Shown here one piece after another: positions 17,548 to 26,844 of a stretch of DNA of 64,000 nucleotides. A model generated the notes under the pieces. It did not search any database. It saw only the letters and a list, made by a program, of their open reading frames with translations, and had not been told where the DNA came from. The DNA is from Nocardioides zeae (lineage in GTDB: Bacteria > Actinomycetota > Actinomycetes > Propionibacteriales > Nocardioidaceae): assembly GCF_010686755.1 (NCBI RefSeq), contig NZ_JAAGXA010000001.1, forward strand, positions 620,001 through 684,000, given 5' to 3'. Made by a program: the position numbers and the translations under genes. Every line of letters starts with the position of its first letter. Position 1 is the stretch's first letter.

Positions 17548-18323
17548 GCGCGACGTACGAGAACATCACCGTCCGCCGCGAGGGTCGCGTCGGCGTCATC
17601 ACCCTCGACCGGCCCGAGGCGCTCAACGCCCTCAACCTCGCCCTCGGCGCGGAGGTCGTGGCCGCCGCCGAGGAGATGGACGCCGACCGCGGCATCGGCG
17701 CCATCGTGCTGACCGGCTCGGAGCGGGCGTTCGCCGCCGGCGCCGACATCAAGGAGATGGCGTCCCGCGGGTACGCCGACGTGGCGCTGGAGGACTTCTT
17801 CTCCACGTGGGACCGGTTCGCCGCCCTGCGCACGCCGACGATCGCCGCCGTGTCCGGCTACGCGCTCGGCGGCGGCTGCGAGGTCGCCATGATGTGCGAC
17901 CTCCTCATCGCTGCGGAGTCGGCGAAGTTCGGGCAGCCCGAGATCACGCTCGGCACCATCCCCGGCATCGGGGGCTCCCAGCGCCTCACGCGCGCCATCG
18001 GCAAGGCGAAGGCCATGGACCTCGTCCTCACCGGACGCATGATGGACGTGACCGAGGCGGAGCGCTCCGGCCTCGTCTCGCGCGTCGTGCCGACCGCGGA
18101 GCTCCTCGACGTGGCGATGGAGACCGCCACGACGATCGCGTCGATGTCGCTGCCCGCGGCGTACGCGGCGAAGGAGGCCGTCGCCGAGGCCTTCGAGACG
18201 ACGCTGACGGCCGGGGTGCGGTTCGAGCGCCGCACGTTCCACGCGACGTTCGCGCTCGCCGACCGGGCGGAGGGCATGGCGGCGTTCGTCGAGAAGCGTC
18301 GTCCGGACTTCACGCACTCCTGA
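17544..18323 (+). CDS. Enoyl-CoA hydratase (methacrylyl-CoA hydration likely)
   Basis: Crotonase of 259 residues. Catalytic features: [10 protein letters not shown] oxyanion loop near 66, [15 protein letters not shown] near 107 with the first catalytic Glu, and [15 protein letters not shown] with the second Glu. As the last gene of the operon (ATGA overlap with mmsB) it most likely hydrates methacrylyl-CoA to 3-hydroxyisobutyryl-CoA. General short-chain enoyl-CoA activity is the alternative. Confidence 0.88.
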   Translation: MSATYENITVRREGRVGVITLDRPEALNALNLALGAEVVAAAEEMDADRGIGAIVLTGSERAFAAGADIKEMASRGYADVALEDFFSTWDRFAALRTPTIAAVSGYALGGGCEVAMMCDLLIAAESAKFGQPEITLGTIPGIGGSQRLTRAIGKAKAMDLVLTGRMMDVTEAERSGLVSRVVPTAELLDVAMETATTIASMSLPAAYAAKEAVAEAFETTLTAGVRFERRTFHATFALADRAEGMAAFVEKRRPDFTHS

Positions 18324-18379
18324 CGGGCAGCAGGGGCAGCCGCCCCCCGCCGCAGCGGCTGCCACTGCGGGAGAGCGCG

Positions 18380-18415
18380 CCGTGGGGCACGAGCCGCGAG
18401 GCCCGTGCCCCACGG
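18380..18415. terminator. Bidirectional terminator
   Basis: A 12-bp perfect stem, CCGTGGGGCACG with CGTGCCCCACGG, separates the valine operon from the convergent ECF operon. A weaker GCAGCCGC/GCGGCTGC hairpin lies just before it at about 18336-18363. Confidence 0.75.
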
Positions 18416-18420
18416 ACGGT

Positions 18421-19233
18421 TCACGGCACCACGGTGAGGGTGGCCGAGGTGGTTGTCGTCCCCTTCGCGCCGGTGGCGCGGAGGTGGTAGGTGAAGGTCC
18501 CGGTCGCGGTCGGCGTGATGGTCGCGGTGCCGGAGGTCGCCTTGGCTCCGCTCCAGATGCCGCCGCCGCTGGGGGTGACGCCCTGCGCGAGGACCGACGT
18601 GGCGTTCTGAGTGGACCAGGTGAGCGTGGTGGACGAGCCGAGGGTGATGGTGCGGTCGAGGTCGTCGACCTGGAGGGCAGCGCGCGTGGCGCCTGCGTCG
18701 GCTGCGGGGTTGAGCGGTGTGACGCCGGGTGCGGGGTTGGTGCTGCCGGCGGAGAAGGACCAGCCCTCGAAGCCGCCGGGGATGACCTTCCGGTTGCCGG
18801 CGCCGTAGCTGGAGTACGTCCAGGACGTGCCGGTGCCGTTCGCGTGCCAGTAGCTCCAGTACGACCCGGACGGGCTCGTGTCGGCGGCGGCGGGGCGGTT
18901 CTCGATCTTGGTGATGAACCCGAGGCCGTAGGTCGGGTGGCCGGTGAGGGCGAAGCCCGCGTCCTGGAGGGCTTTGACCCCGGTCCGGTCGCCGCCGGCG
19001 GGGTTGGGGGAGCAACGGGTGATCGTCGGAGCAGCACCGCCGCCGTTGCCGTTCAGGGTCTGGAAGTCGACCACGATCGTCGTGCCGGTGGTGGCGTCGG
19101 CGCCGGTGCAGACCCCGGCGTACCCCAGGCTGTTGTCCAGCGCGGTGGCCGTCGGTGCGGCGCCGACCAGCGTGAGGGCCGGTGCCGCCAGGGTGACGAC
19201 CGCGAGCGCGGTGCGGAGCAGGACTCTTCTCAT
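18421..19233 (-). CDS. Secreted protein with transcobalamin beta-like (DUF4430-type) domain and Ig-like tail
   Basis: Exported protein of 270 residues with an N-terminal signal peptide (about 1-31) and no C-terminal membrane anchor. Residues about 38-165 are clearly related to the same domain of the protein at 22964-23992: both have T-I-V-V-D-F-Q, an A-L-x-x-A-G-F segment, I-E-N-R-P-A, Y-W-S-Y-W-H-A and G-G-F-E-G-W-S-F-S. I read this as a DUF4430-type domain, the beta domain of transcobalamin/intrinsic factor. Residues about 180-270 look like an Ig-like beta sandwich rich in Thr. ATG at 19233 has AGGAGA eight bases upstream. Last gene of the ECF operon, 88 bp after the S component. A soluble corrinoid-binding role is inference. 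Confidence 0.7.
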   Translation of the reverse strand: MRRVLLRTALAVVTLAAPALTLVGAAPTATALDNSLGYAGVCTGADATTGTTIVVDFQTLNGNGGGAAPTITRCSPNPAGGDRTGVKALQDAGFALTGHPTYGLGFITKIENRPAAADTSPSGSYWSYWHANGTGTSWTYSSYGAGNRKVIPGGFEGWSFSAGSTNPAPGVTPLNPAADAGATRAALQVDDLDRTITLGSSTTLTWSTQNATSVLAQGVTPSGGGIWSGAKATSGTATITPTATGTFTYHLRATGAKGTTTTSATLTVVP

Positions 19234-19279
19234 CGAGTTCTCCTTGGGGAGGTTCGCCCCGCCCGAGCGGCGCGGAGCA

Positions 19280-19304
19280 CGGTGCGGCACGTGTTGCCGC
19301 ACCG
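19280..19304 (-). terminator. Intercistronic hairpin
   Basis: Perfect 10-bp stem CGGTGCGGCA/TGCCGCACCG with a 5-base loop in the gap between the S-component gene and the last secreted-protein gene. It may protect or attenuate the transcript so that the two genes are made at different levels. Confidence 0.5.
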
Positions 19305-19321
19305 GGTCTGGGGTCCGCCGT

Positions 19322-20218
19322 TCAGGACGGTTCGGGACGCGTCGTGCGCCTCTCCTCGTCGAACACGGGGGTCTCGTCGAACGCGGCCTTCGTGGCGGCG
19401 CGGCGCAGGGTGGCCAGCAGCGCGGGTCCGACGACGAGGAGGGCGAGGGTGTTGGTGATCGCTCGCCCGGTGTCCCACCCGAACGTCGACGTCAGCAGGG
19501 TGAAGACGACGAAGCGGTGGAGGTTCTCGAGCACCGGTGCGCCGGGGACGTAGGAGATCGATCCGTCGTGATGGCCCACCTCGACTCCGGTGACGAAGGG
19601 CCAGAACCACAGGTTCATGAGGAACCCGAAGACGTAGGCCACCGCGATGCCGTAGGCCACGAGCATGGCGATCTCCCGTCTGCCGGTGACGCGACGGGGA
19701 AGCAGCCCGGCGCCCATTCCGATCCAGGCCGAGCAGAGCATCTGGAAGGGCAGCCACGGACCGACCCCGGCGGTGAGCAGCGCGGAGGCGAAGAGGGACG
19801 TGCAACCCAGCACGAACCCGAACCCAGGCCCGAAGACTCGGCCGCCGAGGATGAGCATGAAGAAGACGGTCTCGATGCCGGCGGTACCGGCGCCCAGTGG
19901 CCGGAGGGCCGCGTTGATCGCGGAGAGGACGGCGAGCATGGCCAGGGCCTTCGCGTCCATGCCGCCTTCGGTGAGCTCGGCGAGAACGACGGCGATGATG
20001 ATCGGCAGGATCCCGAGGAAGACGAAGGGCGCGTCGGGGCCGTGCTGGCGCGACTGCGGCTCCACAGCGACGAGCAGGGGCCAGAGGAACATCAGGAGAC
20101 CGGCGATCGAGGCCAGCGTCAGCACCAGCGCGGAGCGCGGCGTGACGCGCACACCGCCGCGGGGCGGCAGCGCGGCGTGGCCCGTGGGATCCGAGGGGTT
20201 GGACATCCGACGCATCAC
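19322..20218 (-). CDS. ECF transporter substrate-binding (S) component, probable cobalamin type
   Basis: Integral membrane protein of 298 residues with about six or seven helices. The stretch G-P-G-F-G-F-V-L-G-C-T-S-L-F-A-S-A-L-L, followed by G-V-G-P-W-L-P-F-Q-M-L, is the kind of segment seen in the large S components encoded beside EcfA and EcfT, including the CbrT (cobalamin) group. It should bind the vitamin in the membrane and topple with EcfT. The GTG start overlaps the EcfA stop (GTGA). B12 as ligand is inferred from the riboswitch at 26750-26844 and the transcobalamin-like partners. Confidence 0.72.
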   Translation of the reverse strand: MMRRMSNPSDPTGHAALPPRGGVRVTPRSALVLTLASIAGLLMFLWPLLVAVEPQSRQHGPDAPFVFLGILPIIIAVVLAELTEGGMDAKALAMLAVLSAINAALRPLGAGTAGIETVFFMLILGGRVFGPGFGFVLGCTSLFASALLTAGVGPWLPFQMLCSAWIGMGAGLLPRRVTGRREIAMLVAYGIAVAYVFGFLMNLWFWPFVTGVEVGHHDGSISYVPGAPVLENLHRFVVFTLLTSTFGWDTGRAITNTLALLVVGPALLATLRRAATKAAFDETPVFDEERRTTRPEPS

Positions 20219-21813
20219 GCCACTCCGAGCGCGGTGCGCACCTGGTCGACGGTCAGCCAGGGGGACCCGAGCACCTTGGCGACCTGGGGGGCGAAGGCGG
20301 GGGAGCCGGCGATCGCGTCGGCCACCGGGGCGTCGGTGACGATCTCGCCCTCCGCCATGACCACCACGCGGTCGGCGACACCGGCGACGAACTCGACGTC
20401 GTGCGTCGCGATCACGACGCTGCGCCCGGTGGCAGCGAGGGCGCGCACGGTCCGGGTGAGCTCACGCTTGGCGAGGTAGTCGAGACCGCGGGTCGGTTCG
20501 TCGAGGAGCACCACCCGTGGGGAGGCGCTCAGCTGGACGGCGAGCACCAGCGCGAGCTTCTGACCCTCGGAGAGGTCGCGGGGGTGCGCCTCGTCCCGGA
20601 TGCCGGGTGCGAAGGCGTCGAGGAGGGTGCGGCAGCTCCCGGGAGGGCTGTCCGACTCGACGTCGCCCGCGGCGCACTCGGCGTCGACGCTCTCCAGGTA
20701 GAGCAGGTCCGCCGCGTCCTGCGGCACCAGTCCGACGAGCCGGCGAGCCTGGCTCCTGGTCAGGCGCTGGGGGTCGTGGCCACCCGCCCCGACGCTGCCG
20801 CCGTGGCGGGGGCCGGAGCCCTGCAGCGCCCACAACAGCGAGGACTTGCCCGATCCGTTGCGTCCCATCAGCGCGGTGACCTCACCTGCCGCGAGGGTCA
20901 GGTCGACCTCGCGGACGGCGACCTTGGGGCCGTAGCGGACCACCACCCCGCGAGCTTCCAACGTGGCGGGGGCCTCTGTGTCGGTCGCAGCCGGTGGCGG
21001 CGGGATCAGGCCGTCCCGCCAGGTGGAGGCTCGCCGGCGGGCGTCGCGCACGGACAGTGGCAGGGGGTCCCACCCGGCGAGCCGGCCGAGCTCGACGATG
21101 GGGGGCGCGATGCTGGTGCGTCGCAGCTGGGTGGCGGGCTCGCCGTCGGTGACGGTTCCGTCTGCCTCCACGAACAGGAGCCGGTCGATGAACGGTACGA
21201 CGCGCTCCATGCGGTGCTCGGCGAGCAGCACGGTCGTGCCGAGGTCGGTGACGAGCCGGGCGATCGTCGCCAGCACGTCCTCGGCGGCCGTGGGGTCGAG
21301 GGCGGAGGTGGGCTCGTCGAGCACCAGGACTCGTGGGTGTGCGGTGAGGACGGAACCGATCGCGACCCGCTGCTGCTGTCCGCCGGAGAGCTGCCGCAGC
21401 GCGCGGCGGCGCAACCCGGCGATCCCGAGGAGATCGAGCGTCTCCTCGACCCGGCGTCGCATGACCTGGGGATCGACACCCAGCTGCTCCATGCTGTAGG
21501 CGAGCTCCTCCTCGACGGTGTCCGTGACGAACCCGGCCAGCGGGTTCTGGCGCACGACTCCCACGAGGTGGGCGAACTCCCGGGGTGGGCGGGAGGAGGT
21601 CGCGACGCCGTCCACGCTGACGCGGCCCTCGAGGCGTCCACCCGTGAAGTGGGGGACCAGGCCGTTCACGGCACCGAGGAGGGTCGACTTGCCGGCGCCG
21701 GTGCGCCCGGCGCACAGGACGAGCTCGCCCTCGCCGATCGTGAGGTGGACGTCCCGCAGCGCGGGCTCGCTGCGCCGGGGGTAGGTCACGGTGACGTGCT
21801 CGAACCGGATCAT
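20215..21813 (-). CDS. ECF transporter ATPase, two fused EcfA domains
   Basis: One 532-residue protein carries both ATPases of the ECF energy module. Domain 1: Walker A A-G-R-T-G-A-G-K-S-T near 35, signature L-S-G-G-Q-Q-Q-R, Walker B V-L-V-L-D-E-P-T-S-A-L-D. Domain 2 begins about 300: Walker A G-R-N-G-S-G-K-S-S, an altered signature L-S-E-G-Q-K-L-A-L, Walker B V-V-L-L-D-E-P-T-R-G-L-D. Such fusions are common in actinobacterial ECF loci. ATG at 21813 overlaps the ecfT stop. Confidence 0.88.
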   Translation of the reverse strand: MIRFEHVTVTYPRRSEPALRDVHLTIGEGELVLCAGRTGAGKSTLLGAVNGLVPHFTGGRLEGRVSVDGVATSSRPPREFAHLVGVVRQNPLAGFVTDTVEEELAYSMEQLGVDPQVMRRRVEETLDLLGIAGLRRRALRQLSGGQQQRVAIGSVLTAHPRVLVLDEPTSALDPTAAEDVLATIARLVTDLGTTVLLAEHRMERVVPFIDRLLFVEADGTVTDGEPATQLRRTSIAPPIVELGRLAGWDPLPLSVRDARRRASTWRDGLIPPPPAATDTEAPATLEARGVVVRYGPKVAVREVDLTLAAGEVTALMGRNGSGKSSLLWALQGSGPRHGGSVGAGGHDPQRLTRSQARRLVGLVPQDAADLLYLESVDAECAAGDVESDSPPGSCRTLLDAFAPGIRDEAHPRDLSEGQKLALVLAVQLSASPRVVLLDEPTRGLDYLAKRELTRTVRALAATGRSVVIATHDVEFVAGVADRVVVMAEGEIVTDAPVADAIAGSPAFAPQVAKVLGSPWLTVDQVRTALGVA

Positions 21814-22967
21814 GAGGACCTCGCAGGGATCGGGGCGTCGTCGGGCATGTCGTCGAGGCCGACGTGCGGTGGTGCGGGGGGCGGCGTCGCGATCGCGGGC
21901 AGGAGGCCCACGAGGATCGCGAGCACGGGGGGCCAGGCCAGCAACGGCCACGAAAGAGTCGTCAGGGACGGGTTCAGGTTGGTCGGATCGACGCTGGAGG
22001 TGCGGAACATCGCGACCGCGACCGCGATCCCCGAGAGGGCGGTGGCGAGCTCGGCTGCGCGCCATCGATCGGGGCGGTACTGGCTCCGTTCCACGCGTCG
22101 ACCCGCGACGACGAATCCTGCGACCGCGAGCCCGAGGCCGGCGAGCAGCATCGGGGTGGCCAGCAGTGCCGGTGTCGTGCCGTCCAACGTGGAGTAGACC
22201 CCGACGCACACCCCGACGAGTCCGGTCGCCATCAGCGTGCCGGTGATCCTCCGCGAGGCGCGGCTGGGTGAACCGGTACGACCGTAGCCGCGCGAGTCCA
22301 TCGAGGCCGCGAGGGTCAGGGACCGGTCGAGGGCGTCCTCGAGCACCGGCACCACGATCGAGCGGAGCACCTCGAACCGCGAGCCTCCCGTGCCGCGCAG
22401 GGCCCGGGCGCGGCGTACCCGCTGGGTGCTCTCGGCCAGCTGTGGGAAGACGGCGAGGGCGACGGTGACGGTGGTGCCGATCTCGTAGAGCGCCGACGGC
22501 ATCGACTTCAGGAGCCGCTTCGGGTTGGCCAGGGCGTTGGCGGCCCCGACGCAGATCACCATCGTGGCGAGCCGCATGCCGTCGTAGAGTCCGCCGAGCA
22601 CGGACTCCGCCGACACGTCACCGAACAGCCGGATGCCTGCAGCCCACACGGGCAGGGGGATCTCGGGCAGGCGCAGGATGATCGTCGTGCCTTCGGCGCC
22701 GCCGAAGACGAACCGGAAGAACACCCGGATCGCGATGATCGTCAGCCCGAGGTAGACGTACATCCGGAACGCGAGCGCCCACGGCGCGTCGCTGCGCCGG
22801 CTGACGACGACGTGCACGACCACGGCTGTCACGAGCAGCAGCAGCCACGGGTTGGTGGTGCGGCTCGCGGCGACGGCCAGGCCGAGTGCCCAGACCCACC
22901 ATGCGAGCGGGTGCAGGTCACGGGGGAGGAGGTTCCCCGCCAGCTGAGACCCGACCATCCCGGTCAC
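21810..22967 (-). CDS. ECF transporter transmembrane (T) component
   Basis: EcfT-type membrane subunit linking the ATPases to the S component. It has 385 residues, longer than the usual 250-280 because of an extra C-terminal membrane region (about 260-385) after the core. The coupling-helix motifs are visible as R-A-R-A-L-R-G and, further on, S-M-D-S-R-G-Y-G-R. The GTG start at 22967 overlaps the stop of the upstream secreted-protein gene by four bases. The C-terminal extension ends with a Pro-rich tail and is unassigned. Confidence 0.82.
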   Translation of the reverse strand: MTGMVGSQLAGNLLPRDLHPLAWWVWALGLAVAASRTTNPWLLLLVTAVVVHVVVSRRSDAPWALAFRMYVYLGLTIIAIRVFFRFVFGGAEGTTIILRLPEIPLPVWAAGIRLFGDVSAESVLGGLYDGMRLATMVICVGAANALANPKRLLKSMPSALYEIGTTVTVALAVFPQLAESTQRVRRARALRGTGGSRFEVLRSIVVPVLEDALDRSLTLAASMDSRGYGRTGSPSRASRRITGTLMATGLVGVCVGVYSTLDGTTPALLATPMLLAGLGLAVAGFVVAGRRVERSQYRPDRWRAAELATALSGIAVAVAMFRTSSVDPTNLNPSLTTLSWPLLAWPPVLAILVGLLPAIATPPPAPPHVGLDDMPDDAPIPARSS

Positions 22968-23992
22968 GTGCGGCGCGCGCGCCGCCGCGCCGCCGTGATG
23001 CCTGCCCCGACGAGCAGGAGCAGGACGAGTCCCGCGGTCGCCCAGGGTGCGTACCGGCTGGCCCCCGACTGCTCGCGGATCACGTCGTCGACGTCGCGCG
23101 CCTCGTCGCCGCCGGTGAAGACGACGTTGTCGCTGGGGTCCTGCGTGGTCTGGCCCCGGGGGAGCGGCGCGGGCAGCGCCCCTCCCGCTGAGCCGTCGGC
23201 CTCGCCTCCGGGACCACCGGACCCCCCGGTCGTGCCGCCACCGGGACCACCACCGGCGCTCCCGGAACCGCTCCCCGGCGCTGCACCGGAGGAGGTATCG
23301 CCGAAGCCGCCACCTGAGCCGGCCGCACCGCTCGAGCCACCGGGGTCGACGCCCGGCTGCTGCTCTGCGGGGTCGGTCGAGGTCGGCGGAGGCTCGGGGT
23401 CGGTCGTGCACCGCTGACCGGTGGTGCCCGGCCGAACCGGCGCGATCCGCGGCACGGGGTTGGAGTCGGCGGACGCGTTGAGGGAGAACGACCAACCCTC
23501 GAAGCCGCCGCGCAGGAACGAGCGGTTCTTGACGCCCCACTGGGAGTAGCTCCAGCTGCAGTTGTTGCCCGCGTGCCAGTACGACCAGTAGGCACCGGCA
23601 GGTGGGGTGTCGAGACAGGCCTCGCGGTAGTCCGGACGGCCGTCCACAGCGACGGCCTCGTTGGCCGCGGGTCGGTTCTCGATGCGGCAGATGAAGGCCT
23701 CGCCCCAGCGCTGGACACCGGCGATCTGGAAGCCGGCCCCCTTGAGCGCGTCGAGCCCGGTGCCGTCGGTCGCGCCCGGGAAGCAGCGCACGATGGTCGT
23801 GCCGCCGAGCTCCTGGAAGTCGACGACGACCGTCACGCCGCGGTCATCGGTGCAGAAGCCGGGTGTCCCCTTCGAGTGGTCGATGGCGGACGCCGTCTCG
23901 AGGAGCCCGACCACCGCCGGCGGCGGTGCCGTCGCCGGCACCGCAGTGAGGACGACCGCGACGACGAGAGCCAGGGGGAGGAGCCGCCTCAT
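22964..23992 (-). CDS. Membrane-anchored transcobalamin beta-like (DUF4430-type) protein
   Basis: Surface protein of 342 residues: signal peptide (1 to about 35), a globular domain to about 165, a long Gly/Ser/Pro-rich linker (about 180-300), one membrane helix (W-A-T-A-G-L-V-L-L-L-L-V-G-A-G-I) and an Arg-rich cytoplasmic tail. The globular domain shares its signature stretches with the 18421-19233 protein (V-V-V-D-F-Q-E-L, I-E-N-R-P-A, G-A-Y-W-S-Y-W-H-A, G-G-F-E-G-W-S-F-S) and has extra Cys pairs. I read it as the beta domain of a transcobalamin-like binder. It overlaps its neighbours by four bases on both sides, between the alpha-like protein and EcfT, which argues for a direct role in substrate capture. 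Confidence 0.72.
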   Translation of the reverse strand: MRRLLPLALVVAVVLTAVPATAPPPAVVGLLETASAIDHSKGTPGFCTDDRGVTVVVDFQELGGTTIVRCFPGATDGTGLDALKGAGFQIAGVQRWGEAFICRIENRPAANEAVAVDGRPDYREACLDTPPAGAYWSYWHAGNNCSWSYSQWGVKNRSFLRGGFEGWSFSLNASADSNPVPRIAPVRPGTTGQRCTTDPEPPPTSTDPAEQQPGVDPGGSSGAAGSGGGFGDTSSGAAPGSGSGSAGGGPGGGTTGGSGGPGGEADGSAGGALPAPLPRGQTTQDPSDNVVFTGGDEARDVDDVIREQSGASRYAPWATAGLVLLLLVGAGITAARRRARRT

Positions 23993-26646
23993 GCCGCGTC
24001 CTGGGACGCTCGGCCGGTCGGACGGCGGAGGGTCACGACGGCGGCGCCGATCCCGACACCGAGGAGGAGGAACCCGGCAGGGAGGGCGACCGTGAGCCAG
24101 GCGGAGGCCTGGCCGTCGGTCGCGCCGGCCGGCGCGGGGGCGAGTGCGTCAGCAGACGGGGTGCGTGCGTGGACCGGTGCCGTGGCCCCCTGCAACCAGC
24201 TCCGGCCGGACAGCACCGGTGCCGCGGCGATCGAGGTCGCGAGGTCACCGACGAGCTGCCGGTCGTCGGCGCCGATGCCGCCCGACGGCAGCTGCATCTG
24301 GGCCAGCGTGGTCCCGCTCGAGGCAGCGCCCCACCCGACAGCCACGAGTCCGGCCGCGGCGCGCGCGCTGGCCAGGCGGTCCACCCCGCCGTCCGTGACG
24401 ACGACGCCGTGCCTGTTGACAGCGGCGAGGAGCGCACGCGCAGGAGCGTCGTCGTCCTGCTGGCTCCCCTCTCCTGGGGAGCCGTCGATGAAGCTGTCGT
24501 CGTCGACGACCTGGTGCTGGACGCCGTCCTCACCGGTCACGGTGAGGTGCTCGACCTCGACCGGCGCCACCGCCGCCGCGACGATCGCGGCCGCGGCGGT
24601 CGCGGCCAGGTCGTCGGTGCACTGTCCGTCCCCGGAGAGCCGGGCGCGGCTGGACCCGTCGGGGCAGCGTGCCTCGGTCATGCGCTCGGCGACGGCGCTC
24701 GCGCGAGCCTCCTGGTCGACTGCTCTCAGGGCGAGCGAGACCCACGCCTGCCGGGTGACGCCGTCGAGCGCGTCGGCCTGGATGCCGACATCGGTGACGG
24801 TGCCGCCGTCGACGAGGCCGGCCAGCTCCTCGCCGAGCGCGGCGACCCGGGCGTCCCGCTCGGCGTCGGGCCCGGCGGTGCCGGCCGCGAGCCGGCCGAC
24901 GAGGACCAGCTTGGCGAGGGGCTCGGCGTACGCCGCCCGACCAGCCTCGTACGGCGCACCGTGGGCGTAGGCCGCGATCGAGGCGGGGTGGAGGAGGAAC
25001 GCGGTGGCCCGGTCGCGTGCGGCCGGCTCCTCGCCGAGCGAGACGAGCGCGAGCACCAGCTCGGCGGTGCTGTCGTAGTCCACGTACGTCGTGCCGTCGA
25101 CCACGACCTCGACGTGGTCCCCGTCGACGAGCATGGTGGCGAGGTACGCCGCGAGCCGCGCGCGCGGTCCGTCGGCGACGGACGTGACGGGTGCCTGGGC
25201 AGCAGGCGGCGTGACAGGGCGTGGCGACCCGGGGCCGCCGGATCCGCTGGAGCTCCCGGGTCGAGTGGCCTCGCGCGGTGGCGCGGGCTGGCCGGCCGCG
25301 GGGCCGGGATCGGTGGTGGTGCCTGCTCCGGGCGTCGTCGGGGCGGCCGACGGAGGTGTCGTTCCGGGGCCGGTCGGGCCGGGGTCGGTCGGCTCGCCCG
25401 TCGGGTCGGTGGGTCGTACCGGTCCCGTCGCGGGCACGGTCCGGGTCACGAGCTCGCGGAAGCTGGTGCCGGACAGCCCGAGGGTGGCCTGCGCGCTGGC
25501 GCGGATCCAGCGGTCGCGCCCGCCGAGCGTGCCGCTCCGGCGGGCCTGCTGGTACTCCTCCGGGTTGTAGGCGATCGCACCGATCTCGTTGCGCAGGCTC
25601 GAGGTGCCGTTGCGCTCGGCGGTGACCTGGGCGGACAGGATGAACTCGCGCCCGCGCTGGAGGATCGTGTCGTCACCGTCGGCAGCCGCGAGTGCCTGGA
25701 GGATGAGGCCGGTGCTGTTGGTGTTGGCGCTCTCGGTGCCGACGCCACCGCCCCAGCCGCCGCCCGCCGTCTGGATGTCCTCGATCCACGCAACGGTGCG
25801 GTCGATGGGTGCCTGCAGGTCGGGGACGCCGGCGTCCTGCGCGGCGAGCAGCGCCGACAGCGCCATCGCGGTGGCGTCGCCGTCGGGCGAGGCCCCTCCG
25901 GCTGCGTCGAGCTCGTCGCAGGTGCGGCCCTGCCAGTCGGGGAAGATGAGGAAGTAGCCGTCCGAGCACTGCATGCGCAGCAGTGCGTCGGTGAGGGCCT
26001 CGCCGTAGGTGGTGTCCCCGTCCCAGATGTCGCCGATGGCCCAGGTGCCGGAGAAGGCGATGATGGCGAGGGACTGCCCGAAGGCGTTCTCGACGTCGAA
26101 GTCGTGCCGTGACCAGTCCTCGCTGTACATGGAGTCGTGGACCATGCCCGGGTGCCGGGTGAGCCCGGCGTCGACCATCCAGGGCTGCGCGACCACGTTC
26201 TTGAGGTCGTTGATCAGCAGGCGCTCGTTGAAGTAGTACTCGTCGAAGAGCTCGCTGTAGGCGCCTGCGGCCTCGGCGAGGACCAGCGTCTTGGCCAGGG
26301 CTCCCGCATCGACGCGGTCGTTGACGCCGAAGTCGACGTAGGACTGGCTCATGCCCCAGTACTCGTACCCGCGGGCGTCCAGCGCCGCCGTGAGCGGCTC
26401 TGCCACGTCCGGTCGGCCGACGGCGTACATCGCCAGGGCGGCATCGATGGTGAGCCCGAAGTCGGGGTTTCCCGGCGAGAGCGGGTTGTCGTAGAGGTGG
26501 TCGTCGGACAGCTCGCCGTCGAGCCACTGCACCGCGGCCTCGCCCGAGCTGCGGTAGGCCTGGCTGGGCCAGGCGACGAGGGTCACGAGGGCGCCGATCA
26601 GGATCAGCAGGGCGGCTCCGGCCGCGGCGTGGCGTGGTGTCTTCAC
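23989..26646 (-). CDS. Membrane-anchored alpha/alpha-barrel protein, transcobalamin alpha-like
   Basis: Large surface protein of 885 residues with an N-terminal signal/anchor, a C-terminal membrane helix (near 850) and an Arg-containing tail. Residues about 35-420 show prenyltransferase/squalene-cyclase-type helical repeats, for example F-G-L-T-I-D-A-A-L-A-M-Y-A, D-G-D-A-T-A-M-A-L-S-A-L and N-T-N-S-T-G-L-I-L-Q-A-L. A Pro/Thr/Gly linker (about 425-515) separates a second, weaker helical module (about 520-820) with Y-D-S-T-A-E-L-V-L-A-L. The alpha domain of intrinsic factor and transcobalamin has this fold. GTG at 26646 has AAGGAG upstream. First gene of the operon behind a cobalamin riboswitch. 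Corrinoid binding is inferred; a carbohydrate or enzyme role is the alternative. Confidence 0.7.
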   Translation of the reverse strand: MKTPRHAAAGAALLILIGALVTLVAWPSQAYRSSGEAAVQWLDGELSDDHLYDNPLSPGNPDFGLTIDAALAMYAVGRPDVAEPLTAALDARGYEYWGMSQSYVDFGVNDRVDAGALAKTLVLAEAAGAYSELFDEYYFNERLLINDLKNVVAQPWMVDAGLTRHPGMVHDSMYSEDWSRHDFDVENAFGQSLAIIAFSGTWAIGDIWDGDTTYGEALTDALLRMQCSDGYFLIFPDWQGRTCDELDAAGGASPDGDATAMALSALLAAQDAGVPDLQAPIDRTVAWIEDIQTAGGGWGGGVGTESANTNSTGLILQALAAADGDDTILQRGREFILSAQVTAERNGTSSLRNEIGAIAYNPEEYQQARRSGTLGGRDRWIRASAQATLGLSGTSFRELVTRTVPATGPVRPTDPTGEPTDPGPTGPGTTPPSAAPTTPGAGTTTDPGPAAGQPAPPREATRPGSSSGSGGPGSPRPVTPPAAQAPVTSVADGPRARLAAYLATMLVDGDHVEVVVDGTTYVDYDSTAELVLALVSLGEEPAARDRATAFLLHPASIAAYAHGAPYEAGRAAYAEPLAKLVLVGRLAAGTAGPDAERDARVAALGEELAGLVDGGTVTDVGIQADALDGVTRQAWVSLALRAVDQEARASAVAERMTEARCPDGSSRARLSGDGQCTDDLAATAAAAIVAAAVAPVEVEHLTVTGEDGVQHQVVDDDSFIDGSPGEGSQQDDDAPARALLAAVNRHGVVVTDGGVDRLASARAAAGLVAVGWGAASSGTTLAQMQLPSGGIGADDRQLVGDLATSIAAAPVLSGRSWLQGATAPVHARTPSADALAPAPAGATDGQASAWLTVALPAGFLLLGVGIGAAVVTLRRPTGRASQDAA

Positions 26647-26749
26647 CGGGTGTGCTCCTTGCGCGTCCCGAAGAAGCACCCACCCGGCGCCGAGCCGCGG
26701 CGCCAGGGGCACGTCCCCCTGCAGTGCGCGACAGTGGTCGTTGGTTCGA

Positions 26750-26844
26750 CGTCCCCGGCTGGTGACCCGACTCGTCAGGAGAGCTCCTGACCCACGGTTG
26801 CGCGACAGTGCCGGATTTCGACCGGCTTCCCCGGCGCGGGGACG
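26750..26844 (-). promoter_or_regulatory. Compact cobalamin riboswitch of the ECF/transcobalamin-like operon
   Basis: On the minus strand the closing stem CGTCCCCG (26844-26837) pairs with CGGGGACG (26757-26750). Inside are the conserved pieces GGGGAA, GCCGGT...ATCCGGC, CTGTCGCGCAACCGT, GTCAGGAG and GAGTCGGGTCACC, which match the cobalamin riboswitch core without a large peripheral domain. It begins about 200 bases before the first gene. A 12-base stretch of the core (CACTGTCGCGCA) recurs at 26736-26725, just beyond the aptamer. B12 should switch the ECF operon off. Confidence 0.78.
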
